The notes under the pieces: generated by a model | Database searches by the model: none | What the model saw: only the letters and a program-made list of their open reading frames with translations | Told to the model about the DNA's origin: nothing | Part shown: positions 17,408-26,259 of the stretch, piece after piece | Layout: every line of letters begins with the position of its first letter | How positions within the stretch are numbered: the first letter of the stretch is position 1 | NCBI RefSeq assembly: GCF_000372965.1 | Contig: NZ_KB890024.1 | Location: 124,001 to 188,000 of the forward strand | Source of the DNA: Hoeflea sp. 108 | GTDB lineage: Bacteria > Pseudomonadota > Alphaproteobacteria > Rhizobiales > Rhizobiaceae | Length of the DNA stretch: 64,000 nucleotides | Reading direction: 5' to 3' | Program-made: the position numbers and the translations under genes

Positions 17408-17602
17408 ACGTTGCCCCCCTCTGGCCTGCCGGCCATCTCCCCCACAAGGGGGGAGATCAGCAGTTCGGCGGTCGGCAGCCATTCGGCAGCACCGATTTTG
17501 TCTTTTCTGAACCGACAGCATCTCAATTTGGCGAAGGCCGCAAGCACAGCTGATCTCCCCCCTTGTGGGGGAGATGGCCGGCAGGCCAGAGGGGGGCAAC
17601 GT
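17408..17602. repeat. 56-bp inverted repeat element between deoC and ALDH gene
   Basis: Arms at 17408-17463 and 17547-17602 are reverse complements with one mismatch, around an 83-bp centre. Each arm contains its own smaller palindromes, TGGCC-TGCC-GGCCA and a CTCCCCC-ACAAG-GGGGGAG type hairpin. No transposase frame is present. The layout suits a non-autonomous, MITE-like or nested REP element. No flanking direct duplication is obvious. Confidence 0.8.
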
Positions 17603-17649
17603 AAAGCGCTCCCCGCCCGATCCTCGCGCCGCAGAGTCCGGAGCCTCTC

Positions 17650-20019
17650 ATGAACATCCTCGAACGATATCACGCCATGGATTACGCCCCAGCCCCCGAG
17701 GCCCGCACGGAAGCCGATGCCTGGCTCGCTGGCCGCGACTTCTCGAAGTCGCTGTTCATCGCGGGCGACTGGCGCGCCGGCATCGACGGCAAGAGCTTTG
17801 ACACGTCGGATCCCGCTACCGGCAAGCTGCTGGCAAAGGTCTCTGACGCCTCTGCCGCCGACATCGAGGCAGCTGTGGCTGCCGCCCGCAAGGCGCTGCC
17901 GAAGTGGAGTGCTGCTTCGGGTTACGAGCGGGCCAAGGTGCTTTATGCCATCGGCCGCGCCATGCAGCGCCACCAGCGGCTGTTTGCGGTGCTGGAAAGC
18001 CTCGACAATGGCAAGCCGATCCGCGAGAGCCGCGACATCGACGTGCCCCTGGCGATCCGCCACTTCATCCACCATGCCGGCTGGGCCCAGGCGCTGGACA
18101 AGGAATTTCCCGGCCGCAAGGCAGTGGGTGTCGTCGGCCAGATCATCCCGTGGAACTTTCCGCTTCTGATGCTGGCCTGGAAGATCGCTCCCGCTCTCGC
18201 CACCGGCTGTACGGTGGTGCTGAAGCCGGCCGAATTCACGCCGCTCACCGCGATCCTGTTTGCCGAGATCTGCGAGCGCGCTGGTGTGCCCAAGGGTGTG
18301 GTCAACATCGTCCAGGGTGGCCCCGAGGCGGGGGCGGCGATCGTCAACCATCCCGGCATCGACAAGATCGCCTTCACCGGCTCGTCGGAGGTCGGCAAGA
18401 TCATCCGCAAGGCGACTGCGGGCTCAGGCAAGAAGCTGTCGCTGGAGCTCGGCGGCAAGTCTGCCTTCATCGTTTTTGAGGACGCCGATCTCGACAGCGC
18501 GGTCGAGGGGCTCGTCGACGGTATCTGGTTCAACCAGGGTCAGGTCTGCTGCGCCGGTTCGCGCCTCCTGGTGCAGGAGAGCGTGGCCGACGCCTTCATC
18601 GCCAAGGTCAAGACACGCATGAGCCGGCTGCGTGTTGGTTCGCCGCTCGACAAGAACACCGACATCGGCCCGCTGGTCGACAGGACCCAGCTTGACCGGG
18701 TCAGGCGCCTGGTCGAGGAAGGCGCCAGACAGGGCGCGGTCTGCTGGCAGCCCGACCAGGACGTGCCCACGACTGGCTACTATCACCTGCCGACGCTGGC
18801 GACCGGTGTGGCGCCTGCCAACATTCTGGCCCAGGAAGAGGTGTTCGGGCCGGTGCTCGCCACCATGAGCTTCCGCAACACCGAAGAGGCGGTCGAACTC
18901 GCCAACAACACGCGCTACGGCCTTGCCGCCTCGGTGTGGAGCGAGAACGTCAATCTGGCGCTGCATGTCGCCCCGCAGCTCAAGGCCGGCGTGGTCTGGG
19001 TCAACGGCACCAACATGTTCGACGCCGCCTGCGGCTTTGGCGGCTATCGCGAAAGCGGCTTCGGCCGCGAGGGCGGCAGGGAAGGGCTGGAGGAATATCT
19101 CGCGCCGAGCGAGGTGCATGGCCCGGTCATCAAACCGGCCTCAGCGCCGAAGCAGGCCGCCCGCGACAATGGCGAGACGCCAGGCATCGACCGCACCGCC
19201 AAGCTGTTCATTGGTGGCAAGCAGGTGCGCCCCGACGGCAACTATGCGCTGCCGGTGCTGACGCCGAAGGGCAAGCTCGCGGGCGAGGTCGGTCTCGGCA
19301 GCCGCAAGGACATCCGCGACGCGGTCTCGGCCGCACGCGCCTGCAAGGCCTGGCCGGAAGCGACCGCCTACAACCGGGCCCAGGTTCTTTATTACCTCGC
19401 CGAAAACCTCTCCGGCCGCACCGAAGAGTTTGCGGCCCGCATCGTCGAACTGACCGGTGCCAGCCACAAGGCTGCCAAGGCCGAAGTCGAACAATCCATC
19501 GAACGGCTGTTCTGGTATGCCGGCATGGCCGACAAGTTCGAGGGCAGGGTGCACCAGCCGCCGGCACGCACGGTGACATTGGCGCTGCATGAGCCCGTCG
19601 GCGTCATCGGCATCATCGCCCCTGATGACGCGCCGCTGCTCGGCCTGATCTCGCTGCTCGCCCCGGCACTTGCCATGGGCAACACCACAGTCGTGGTCCC
19701 CTCGACCACGGCCCCGCTGGTTGCCACCGACCTCTACCAGGTGCTCGAATATTCCGACATTCCCGCCGGTGCGATCAACATCGTCACCGGGCACACGGCG
19801 GAACTCACAGCGGTCCTTGCCAAACACGATGACGTCGACGGCCTCTGGGTCGTCGCCGAAGCCGAGATCTGTGCCAAGGCGGAAGCGGAATCGACGGGCA
19901 ATCTCAAGCGCGTCTGGACCGGCCACGGTCGTTGCCTCGACTGGCCAACCGCCCAGGGCGAAGCCTTCCTCCGCCGTGCCATCGAGGTCAAAAACGTCTG
20001 GGTCCCGTACGGCGACTGA
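17650..20019 (+). CDS. Two-domain aldehyde dehydrogenase (ALDH16-type)
   Basis: 789-residue NAD(P)-dependent dehydrogenase with two ALDH units. The first (about residues 35-490) is complete: IIPWNFPLLMLAWK, the glutamate block LELGGKSAFIVFEDADLD, and the catalytic-cysteine block FNQGQVCCAGSR. The second (about 515-789) keeps only the coenzyme-binding half, ends soon after NLKRVWTGHGR, and lacks a catalytic cysteine. This matches the ALDH16 architecture, where the second unit is a pseudo-ALDH. Next to deoC it most likely oxidises acetaldehyde or a deoxyribose-derived aldehyde. The ATG at 17650 opens the conserved N terminus; a proper Shine-Dalgarno is weak. Confidence 0.9.
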   Translation: MNILERYHAMDYAPAPEARTEADAWLAGRDFSKSLFIAGDWRAGIDGKSFDTSDPATGKLLAKVSDASAADIEAAVAAARKALPKWSAASGYERAKVLYAIGRAMQRHQRLFAVLESLDNGKPIRESRDIDVPLAIRHFIHHAGWAQALDKEFPGRKAVGVVGQIIPWNFPLLMLAWKIAPALATGCTVVLKPAEFTPLTAILFAEICERAGVPKGVVNIVQGGPEAGAAIVNHPGIDKIAFTGSSEVGKIIRKATAGSGKKLSLELGGKSAFIVFEDADLDSAVEGLVDGIWFNQGQVCCAGSRLLVQESVADAFIAKVKTRMSRLRVGSPLDKNTDIGPLVDRTQLDRVRRLVEEGARQGAVCWQPDQDVPTTGYYHLPTLATGVAPANILAQEEVFGPVLATMSFRNTEEAVELANNTRYGLAASVWSENVNLALHVAPQLKAGVVWVNGTNMFDAACGFGGYRESGFGREGGREGLEEYLAPSEVHGPVIKPASAPKQAARDNGETPGIDRTAKLFIGGKQVRPDGNYALPVLTPKGKLAGEVGLGSRKDIRDAVSAARACKAWPEATAYNRAQVLYYLAENLSGRTEEFAARIVELTGASHKAAKAEVEQSIERLFWYAGMADKFEGRVHQPPARTVTLALHEPVGVIGIIAPDDAPLLGLISLLAPALAMGNTTVVVPSTTAPLVATDLYQVLEYSDIPAGAINIVTGHTAELTAVLAKHDDVDGLWVVAEAEICAKAEAESTGNLKRVWTGHGRCLDWPTAQGEAFLRRAIEVKNVWVPYGD

Positions 20020-20090
20020 GGCAATAGGGGCATCAATGAGTGGGGCAGCGAGGCGGCGGGGAAGCCCAACCGCCTAGCTCCCCAGTGTCC

Positions 20091-20522
20091 TCAGCTTATC
20101 TTCGCCAGCAGGCTGACCAATGTCGCCGCATCCTTCTCCGTCAGCGGCGCCATGGTTTCCTCTGTTATCTGCCGCGCCAACGGCACCAGGTCGTCGACGG
20201 CGCGACGCCCTTCATCGGTCAGGCGCACCTGCAGCCGGCGCTTGTCGACCTCGTGCTTGCTGAGCTGGACAAGCCCGCGCGCCGCCAGCCGGTCGATCAC
20301 ACCCTTCACCGTCGCTGCGTCCATGGCGATCAGCATGCCCAGCTGGTTCTGCGAGGTCTCGCCCATGTCGCGCAGCTTGGCGAGCGCTGCGAACTGCGGC
20401 GGCGTCAGATCGGCGATGTGCGAAGCGAAGATCGCCACGTGCCGCTGGTGCGCCTTGCGCAGGATGAAGCCGATCTGATCCTGCAGCCGGTAGCCGCCGG
20501 CACCGGGATCCGCCGGGCTCAC
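20091..20522 (-). CDS. MarR-family transcriptional regulator
   Basis: 143-residue winged-helix regulator. The helix-turn-helix is in LTPPQFAALAKLRDMGETSQNQLGMLIAMDAATVKGVIDRL, and the wing is KHEVDKRRLQVRLTDEGR. MarR proteins of catabolic operons usually repress until they bind an aromatic or heterocyclic ligand. Its GTG overlaps the stop of the AA_synth gene by 4 bp, making it the last gene of the six-gene leftward operon and probably autoregulatory. The palindrome at 27175-27188 in the operon promoter is the candidate site. Confidence 0.88.
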   Translation of the reverse strand: MSPADPGAGGYRLQDQIGFILRKAHQRHVAIFASHIADLTPPQFAALAKLRDMGETSQNQLGMLIAMDAATVKGVIDRLAARGLVQLSKHEVDKRRLQVRLTDEGRRAVDDLVPLARQITEETMAPLTEKDAATLVSLLAKIS

Positions 20523-21103
20523 CTGAGCCCATCCCGGGCCGAGATGTCCTCGGCCCTGAGTCCGCCCATGCGGTTTTGAACGCGCGGGCCACAGGTCATG
20601 ACCAGCGCGAAGACGATCTCGTCGGGGCGCGGTCCATCGGGCACCCCCACATCCATGGCGTCAAAATGGCTGCGCACATAGGCGGCATTGATGTGGCCGA
20701 TCGGTACGTCGATGCGCGCGCCGAAGGCGCCGACCTTCTTGGCCGAAGGTACGATCGCCTTGGCCTCGCCCAACCTCTCGCGCATGGCATAGCCGCCGGG
20801 CACATGCCAGAGCGCGCCATGCTCCAACTCTCCAGCCGATCCGACGATGGCGCCCTTGCCGTAACCGTCTATGGCCTTGATATCGCCGCCAAGGGCTTCG
20901 ATCAGCCGATCCGTGAGCCTCAGGCCGAGCGGCTTGAGATCATCCATCGCGCCTTGCAGTTCTTCGACATAGCGCCCGGCGAAGGGGTTCTCCACCACCG
21001 CGAGCGCCGCCGCGCGTCGTCGGGGCACTTTAGCCGGCGGCCCGCCGTCGTGAAAGATGTCCTCGACAATGACTGCAGTCTTTCGGATCGGAAAATCAGG
21101 CAT
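20519..21103 (-). CDS. AA_synth (PF06684-type) family protein, function unknown
   Basis: 194-residue protein of the family annotated only as amino acid synthesis protein (formerly DUF1185). Visible blocks are RKTAVIVEDIFHDGG at the start, KAIDGYGKGAIVGSAGELEHGALWHVPGGYAMRE in the middle, and MTCGPRVQNRMGGL near the end. No catalytic role is established that I can name. The ATG at 21103 has a GGGGGAA site. It overlaps UPF0280 by 8 bp and marR by 4 bp, so it is tied to the hydroxylase/reductase operon and may process its product. Confidence 0.75.
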   Translation of the reverse strand: MPDFPIRKTAVIVEDIFHDGGPPAKVPRRRAAALAVVENPFAGRYVEELQGAMDDLKPLGLRLTDRLIEALGGDIKAIDGYGKGAIVGSAGELEHGALWHVPGGYAMRERLGEAKAIVPSAKKVGAFGARIDVPIGHINAAYVRSHFDAMDVGVPDGPRPDEIVFALVMTCGPRVQNRMGGLRAEDISARDGLR

Positions 21104-21977
21104 CGACAGGTTCCCCCCTTGTCTCACCCAGGAAAGCGGCAAGCCCGGGCTTGCCGCGGATGCGGTAGTGACCTCCAAGAAATAGCGCTGCGGACTGGAT
21201 CGACCCTTGCCGCATGAAAATATCCGCCACCGTGCTCCCGGCCTCGAGTGCAGTGGTGATTTCGTCGTCGTCCAGCGCGCCGATATCGACGGTGACGAGC
21301 CTGTCGCCGAGGTCGCTGTCGGGCGCTAGCTCGCGGGCCGGTCGGCGCGCGACTTTGGGATGGCCGGGCAGGTCGACGGCGTTGGCGATCAATGTGGCTG
21401 CTGCATCGGCGGCGGCGCCGGTTCTGGCGAGCACAGTGACGGCGTCGGCGATGCCGAGCGAGAAGCTGCGTCCGCGCCAGCCGCTGGTGGCAATGCCGCG
21501 AACCGGATCTTCGGCAGGGATCGTCAGGCGGTCGGCCAGGCCGCGGCCCGTACCGGCTATGGCCACGTCGATCCTGTGGCCGGGAGCGATGTGCAGCGCG
21601 ATGTCGCCGCCATTGTTGACATAGGCGCGACTGAGGCTGCGGCCGAAAGTCATCGAGGCAAGTATTTCGTCGGCTACGGAACCGGCCACGGCCGCCATTG
21701 GCGTGATGAAAACATCGGCCAGCGGAGCGACGGCGGCCTCCATGCGTCGTGCGGTCGGGCCGCTGAACTGCCTGACGACGCGGCCGGCAGGGCGGCGCAG
21801 GTCGGCGAGTTCCGCGACCAGTTCCCCGAGCATCGTCTCAAAGCGGGCTGCACCTTGCCGGTAGGCTGCCTGCACTTCGGCCGGATCGCCGAAGGCCTGG
21901 ACGATCAGGTCGATCGGTCCGTGGTGGAAATGCAGACGCCGCCCGTCGGGCAGCCACGCGATTTCGGGTGCATTCAT
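21096..21977 (-). CDS. UPF0280 family protein, function unknown
   Basis: 293-residue protein of the UPF0280 family, distantly ApbE-like. The YVNNGGDIALHIAPG segment near residue 120 resembles the flavin-transferase core. Other blocks are ATSGWRGRSFSLGIADAVTVLA and the DAAATLIANAV helix. ApbE relatives attach FMN to proteins; whether this one does is unknown. It overlaps the reductase gene by 4 bp and the AA_synth gene by 8 bp, so its dosage is linked to theirs. It may mature or assist the reductase, or act on a ring-opened intermediate. Confidence 0.75.
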   Translation of the reverse strand: MNAPEIAWLPDGRRLHFHHGPIDLIVQAFGDPAEVQAAYRQGAARFETMLGELVAELADLRRPAGRVVRQFSGPTARRMEAAVAPLADVFITPMAAVAGSVADEILASMTFGRSLSRAYVNNGGDIALHIAPGHRIDVAIAGTGRGLADRLTIPAEDPVRGIATSGWRGRSFSLGIADAVTVLARTGAAADAAATLIANAVDLPGHPKVARRPARELAPDSDLGDRLVTVDIGALDDDEITTALEAGSTVADIFMRQGSIQSAALFLGGHYRIRGKPGLAAFLGETRGEPVDA

Positions 21978-23509
21978 GGCGAACCGCCCGGCGCAGTCCG
22001 GCGCAGATGCGCCAGCGGTGGCCAGGGGTTGTTGGTCCCGGCCGATCCAGTCGCCCGTTCGTTGAAATAGGCGCCGCCGCGCCGGACTACGTCGTCGACG
22101 CTGCGGATTTCGGCCTCATAGCCGCCGAGCGCCAGATAGTGGTCTTTGCGCAGCGTGAATTCGATGGGCGCTACCAGCGCCGGCGTCGGCACATAGCCGA
22201 AGGCGCCGTCGGGCACCCTGATGACGTCGACCATCAGCGTGATGCCGCCGCCTGGCCAGACATAGACAGGCGCGCCGCCGACCGTGACGTAGGTTTGCAA
22301 CAACTGCACCGACCGGGTCAGGTTGACGGGGTTTTCGGTGACGCCGGCCCTGAGGCTGCCGCCGGCACCGCCGATGAACAGCACGGTACACAAGGCCGGC
22401 TCGCAATTGTCCTCGATCAGCCGGACCGATTTCCGGAGACGGTCTGGGAATGGTTTTGCGACAGGCCGAAGGTCGCCGTCGAGTTCGTAATAGGCGAACT
22501 GCTCGCCCGTCGTTGACACCATCAGCAGCGAGAGACCCGGCCGTGCCCCTTTCTTGGCGTTCCATTCGCCCAATATGTCGAGCGGATCGGAGATCGACGT
22601 GCCGCCCCAGCCGAGCCCCGGCTCCGACACCTTGAAATAGCGCCCCGGCGTCGAGCGCCGGCCAAGGATCTTGATTCCCGTATCTTCCCAGCCGAGCACC
22701 TTGCCCGCCTGGTGCTCGGAGACGACGCCAGTGATGTGATCGTCGACCACCACCACTTCGTCGACCAGGCCGCGCCACTGGCTCGCGAACATGCCGATGG
22801 TTGCCGAACCGCAGCCGACGCGCATGCGATGCTCGGCGGTTCCATCGATCACAGGCGGCTGGCCAGCCTGCACGACGATCTTTGCGCCGCCGTCGATCTC
22901 AAGCTCCACCGCCCTCTTGCTGCAGAGATCGAGCAGGGTGTCGCAGGTCACGCGGCCTTCCGACTTCGAGCCGCCGGTCAAATGATGCACGCCGCCGAGC
23001 GACAGCATCTGTGAGCCGTATTCGCCTGTCGTCACATGGCCGACGGCCTCGCCCTGGGCGCGAACCGTTGCAGTTTCCGCGCCGATGTGGCGGTCGGTGT
23101 CGATCTTCACCTTGACGCCGCAATAAGAGAAGATCCCTTCGGTGACGACGGTTACCAGATCGACGCCTTCGACCTCCTGGCTGACGATGAATGGCGCCGG
23201 TTTGTAGTCGGGATAGGTGGTGCCGGAACCGATGGCGGTGACGAAGCGCCTGGTGGTGTTGACCAGTTCGCCGTCCCAGGTCTCGCCACCAAACGGCACC
23301 ACCGCTGCGCCATTTTCAACGGCATAGTCGAGCACGCGAACCGGGTCGCAGCGGACGATATGGCCGCCGAAATTGCCGTAGCGGTCGCAGGCGCCGGTGC
23401 GCCCCTCGGCGATGTAGCACATGACCGGGCAGGCATCGCAGCGCAGCTTGTCGCCTGACTGGCTGTTGCCGGGCTCATGGCCTTCGAAGCGTTCGGACAA
23501 TTCGTTCAT
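21974..23509 (-). CDS. 6-hydroxynicotinate reductase-like iron-sulfur protein
   Basis: 511-residue protein resembling 6-hydroxynicotinate reductase, which reduces the hydroxylated pyridine ring to 1,4,5,6-tetrahydro-6-oxonicotinate in reductive nicotinate breakdown. An N-terminal cysteine cluster C24-x2-C27-x3-C31-x8-C40 can hold a 4Fe-4S centre. Conserved glycine-rich stretches include SGTTYPDYKPAPFIVSQEVE and EPGLGWGGTS. It overlaps the molybdenum hydroxylase and UPF0280 genes by 4 bp each. The pairing of hydroxylase then reductase fits an N-heterocycle pathway. True substrate may be nicotinate or another ring. Confidence 0.8.
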   Translation of the reverse strand: MNELSERFEGHEPGNSQSGDKLRCDACPVMCYIAEGRTGACDRYGNFGGHIVRCDPVRVLDYAVENGAAVVPFGGETWDGELVNTTRRFVTAIGSGTTYPDYKPAPFIVSQEVEGVDLVTVVTEGIFSYCGVKVKIDTDRHIGAETATVRAQGEAVGHVTTGEYGSQMLSLGGVHHLTGGSKSEGRVTCDTLLDLCSKRAVELEIDGGAKIVVQAGQPPVIDGTAEHRMRVGCGSATIGMFASQWRGLVDEVVVVDDHITGVVSEHQAGKVLGWEDTGIKILGRRSTPGRYFKVSEPGLGWGGTSISDPLDILGEWNAKKGARPGLSLLMVSTTGEQFAYYELDGDLRPVAKPFPDRLRKSVRLIEDNCEPALCTVLFIGGAGGSLRAGVTENPVNLTRSVQLLQTYVTVGGAPVYVWPGGGITLMVDVIRVPDGAFGYVPTPALVAPIEFTLRKDHYLALGGYEAEIRSVDDVVRRGGAYFNERATGSAGTNNPWPPLAHLRRTAPGGSP

Positions 23510-26259
23510 GACGACCGCACCCCACGCAATGCCTCCATGATACGCGTGGGCGTTGCCGGAACCTTGCGGACCGAAACGCCCGTGGCGTGGCGTATGGCAT
23601 TGAGGATTGCCGGTGCCGTCGGGATCAGCACATGTTCGCCCAGGCCCTTGGCACCAAAGGGTCCTTCTGGGTCCGGAACTTCCACCAGTATGGTCTCGAT
23701 TGATGGAACGTCGCCAATTGTAGGGATCAGATAGTCGTGCAGGTTCTCGGTGCGGCCGGGGATGTATTCCTCCATCAGCGCCATGCCGATGCCCTGGGCG
23801 ATGCCGCCCTCGATTTGTCCCACGGCCAAAAGCGGATTGATCGCCTTGCCGACATCATGGGCGGCCGTGAATTTCCTGAGGCTGACCGTGCCCAGCCTGA
23901 GATCGATTTCAAGCTCGGCGATCTGCGCGCCGTAACCATAGACGGCATAGGGCTTGCCCTGGCCCTTGGCATCGAGCGGCAGGGTTGGCGGGTCGTAGCT
24001 TTCCTCGGCGGCGAAGACCAGTCCGCCCGCATCGCGCTCCAGCCTGGAGAGATCGATGTGGCGGCGTGTCTCGCCTTCCCAGACCGTCAGCATGCCGTTT
24101 TCGAGATACAGATGGGCGGCAGGTGAGGCATTGGCATGGCGCAGCAGCTTGTCGCGCAGCGCCCGCGCCGCCTTTTCCGCAGCCCTGCCCGAAACATAGG
24201 TCTGGCGCGACGCCGATGTCTTGCCGGCGTCGGGCGTGATCGCCGTATCGGCGCCGCGCAGCGTGAAATTCGAAAGCGGCAGGCCAAGTGCATCGGCGGC
24301 GATCTGGGCGATGACCGTGTTCGACCCCTGGCCGATGTCGACCGCGCCCTGATGCAGCACCACATTGCCCTCTGCAGCGATGCCGAGCCGGATGGTCGAG
24401 GGATTTGGCAGCGAGGTGTTGCCGCAGCCATACCAGCAGGAGGCGATACCGACGCCACGCTTGATGCTCTCGCTCGCGGCATTGAATGCCTCAGCCTCAT
24501 CAAGCGCGCGGCGCCAATGCGGTTCAAGCTTGTCCAGGCATTCGCCTATACCGACGCCGCCCTCGAGCCGCTGCCCTGTCACCGTTTCGCATCCGTTACG
24601 AAGTGCATTGTTCCGGCGCAATTGCAGGCGATCGATGCCGAGCATGTCCGCCAGTTCGTCGAACAGCGTTTCCTGCATGATCGTCGCTTGCGGCACGCCG
24701 AAACCGCGAAAGGCACCGGAAATGGGCCCGTTGGTGTGGATGGCCCGGGCGCTGGCGCGGTAATTCGGCGTCACATAGGGGCCGCAGGCGTGGACCGGCA
24801 CGCGGTTGGCGACGGTGGGACCGAAGCTGGCATAGGCGCCGGTGTTGAACTCGCCATCGAACACCATGCCGCGCACCATGCCGCGGGCATCCGCGCCGAT
24901 TGTGGCGGTCATCGTGGCCGGATGGCGCTTGGTCGTCGAAGCCATGGATTCGGAACGGGTGTAGGCGAGTGCTGCCGGCCTGCCGGTCTTGAGCGCCACC
25001 AGCCCGATCAGCGGCTGCAGCGACACATCGATCTTGGAACCGAAGCCGCCGCCTGTTGCCGTCGGCACGATGCGCACCTTGTCCGTCGAAAGGCCTAAAA
25101 TGCCTGCGGTTTCTTCGCGATCGAGATGTGGCGCCTGGGTGCAGGCGACGATGGTGAGCATGCCGTCATCGGCAAATGCATAGCCGGCTTCCGGCTCGAT
25201 ATAGGCGTGCTCGACATAGGAGGTTTCGATCTGGCCTGTCACGGTGCAGGTTGCTGCGGCAAGTGCCGCGTCCGGCTCGCCGCGCTCAACGAAACCGCGC
25301 ACCAGGACGTTGCCTGGCCTGTCGGCGTGCAGCAGGGCTGCATCGCTGGTTTGCGCCTGTGCCGGCTCCAGCGTCGACGAGAGCTCCCGCCATTCGATCG
25401 GGAAGGTCGCCATGTCCAGGTCGCGTGCTGCCCAGGGCTCGCAGGCCACCAGCGCCACCGCCTCGCCGCGGAATCGCACTTCCGTCTCGGCCAGCGCCGG
25501 TTGATCGGCGAAGGAAGGGATGACGCCGAAGCGGTTGACGCCGCCAATGTCGGCGGCGGTAAAGATGGCAACGATGCCGGGTGTGGCCTTGAAGGCGTCG
25601 AGATCGCTGAAGCGGAAGGCGGCGCGGTGATAGGGCGAGCGCACGACCAGCACCGCCAGCGCGTCGGTAGGAAAGGAATCGCCGCCAAATTTTTCGCTGC
25701 CGGTGACCTTAGGCACGCCGTCGAGCCGGACGGGCGATGCCCCCACAGCGTGGCCAGCGGGGAGGTGCAAGTCGCAGTGCCTGGATGGCGATACGGAGCG
25801 CCACGCCTCCACCACCGCGTCGATGATCTTGCGATAGCCGGTGCAGCGGCAGAGCACGCCGCCGAGGGCGTCCCTGACCTGCTCCTCGCTCGGCTGCGCG
25901 ACGTGCTCCAAAAGGGCCGTGGCGGCCATTAGCATGCCCGGCGTGCAGATGCCGCATTGGGCGGCGCCATGCGCCAGGAACGACGCCTGCAGGGCGGAAA
26001 GAGCCTGTTCGCCGAGGCCTTCGACGGTGCGGATGCTTGCGCCTTCCGCTGCCGCCGCCGGCATCAGGCAGGCACAGACCGGCTGGTTGCCGAGCAGCAC
26101 CGTGCAGGCGCCGCAGTCGCCGGCATCGCAGCCCACCTTGGTGCCGGTGAGCCCGAGTTCGTCGCGCAGCACCGAGGACAGCCGCCGCATCGGCGCAACC
26201 GACACCGATACGGGCGTGCCGTTGACCGCGAAGCTGATGGGCGCGCGGTCGGTCTTCAT
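23506..26259 (-). CDS. Fused 2Fe-2S / molybdopterin hydroxylase, xanthine dehydrogenase family
   Basis: 917 residues joining two subunits that are usually separate. Residues 1-160 are the iron-sulfur part: the plant-type cluster uses C44, C49, C52 and C64, and a second cluster follows with CGIC and CRCTGY. Residues from about 170 on are the molybdopterin subunit, with GGGFGSK, FRGFGVPQA, and the active-site glutamate block GPFGAKGLGEH near the C terminus. Such enzymes hydroxylate N-heterocycles with water as oxygen donor. The ATG at 26259 overlaps the FAD gene by 4 bp. With HnR next door, nicotinate 6-hydroxylation is one good guess. Confidence 0.88.
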   Translation of the reverse strand: MKTDRAPISFAVNGTPVSVSVAPMRRLSSVLRDELGLTGTKVGCDAGDCGACTVLLGNQPVCACLMPAAAAEGASIRTVEGLGEQALSALQASFLAHGAAQCGICTPGMLMAATALLEHVAQPSEEQVRDALGGVLCRCTGYRKIIDAVVEAWRSVSPSRHCDLHLPAGHAVGASPVRLDGVPKVTGSEKFGGDSFPTDALAVLVVRSPYHRAAFRFSDLDAFKATPGIVAIFTAADIGGVNRFGVIPSFADQPALAETEVRFRGEAVALVACEPWAARDLDMATFPIEWRELSSTLEPAQAQTSDAALLHADRPGNVLVRGFVERGEPDAALAAATCTVTGQIETSYVEHAYIEPEAGYAFADDGMLTIVACTQAPHLDREETAGILGLSTDKVRIVPTATGGGFGSKIDVSLQPLIGLVALKTGRPAALAYTRSESMASTTKRHPATMTATIGADARGMVRGMVFDGEFNTGAYASFGPTVANRVPVHACGPYVTPNYRASARAIHTNGPISGAFRGFGVPQATIMQETLFDELADMLGIDRLQLRRNNALRNGCETVTGQRLEGGVGIGECLDKLEPHWRRALDEAEAFNAASESIKRGVGIASCWYGCGNTSLPNPSTIRLGIAAEGNVVLHQGAVDIGQGSNTVIAQIAADALGLPLSNFTLRGADTAITPDAGKTSASRQTYVSGRAAEKAARALRDKLLRHANASPAAHLYLENGMLTVWEGETRRHIDLSRLERDAGGLVFAAEESYDPPTLPLDAKGQGKPYAVYGYGAQIAELEIDLRLGTVSLRKFTAAHDVGKAINPLLAVGQIEGGIAQGIGMALMEEYIPGRTENLHDYLIPTIGDVPSIETILVEVPDPEGPFGAKGLGEHVLIPTAPAILNAIRHATGVSVRKVPATPTRIMEALRGVRSS

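Noticed and set aside
17464..17546. A coding region inside the 56-bp inverted repeat.
   Set aside because: Only short frames without start signals cross the 83-bp centre; no transposase similarity.
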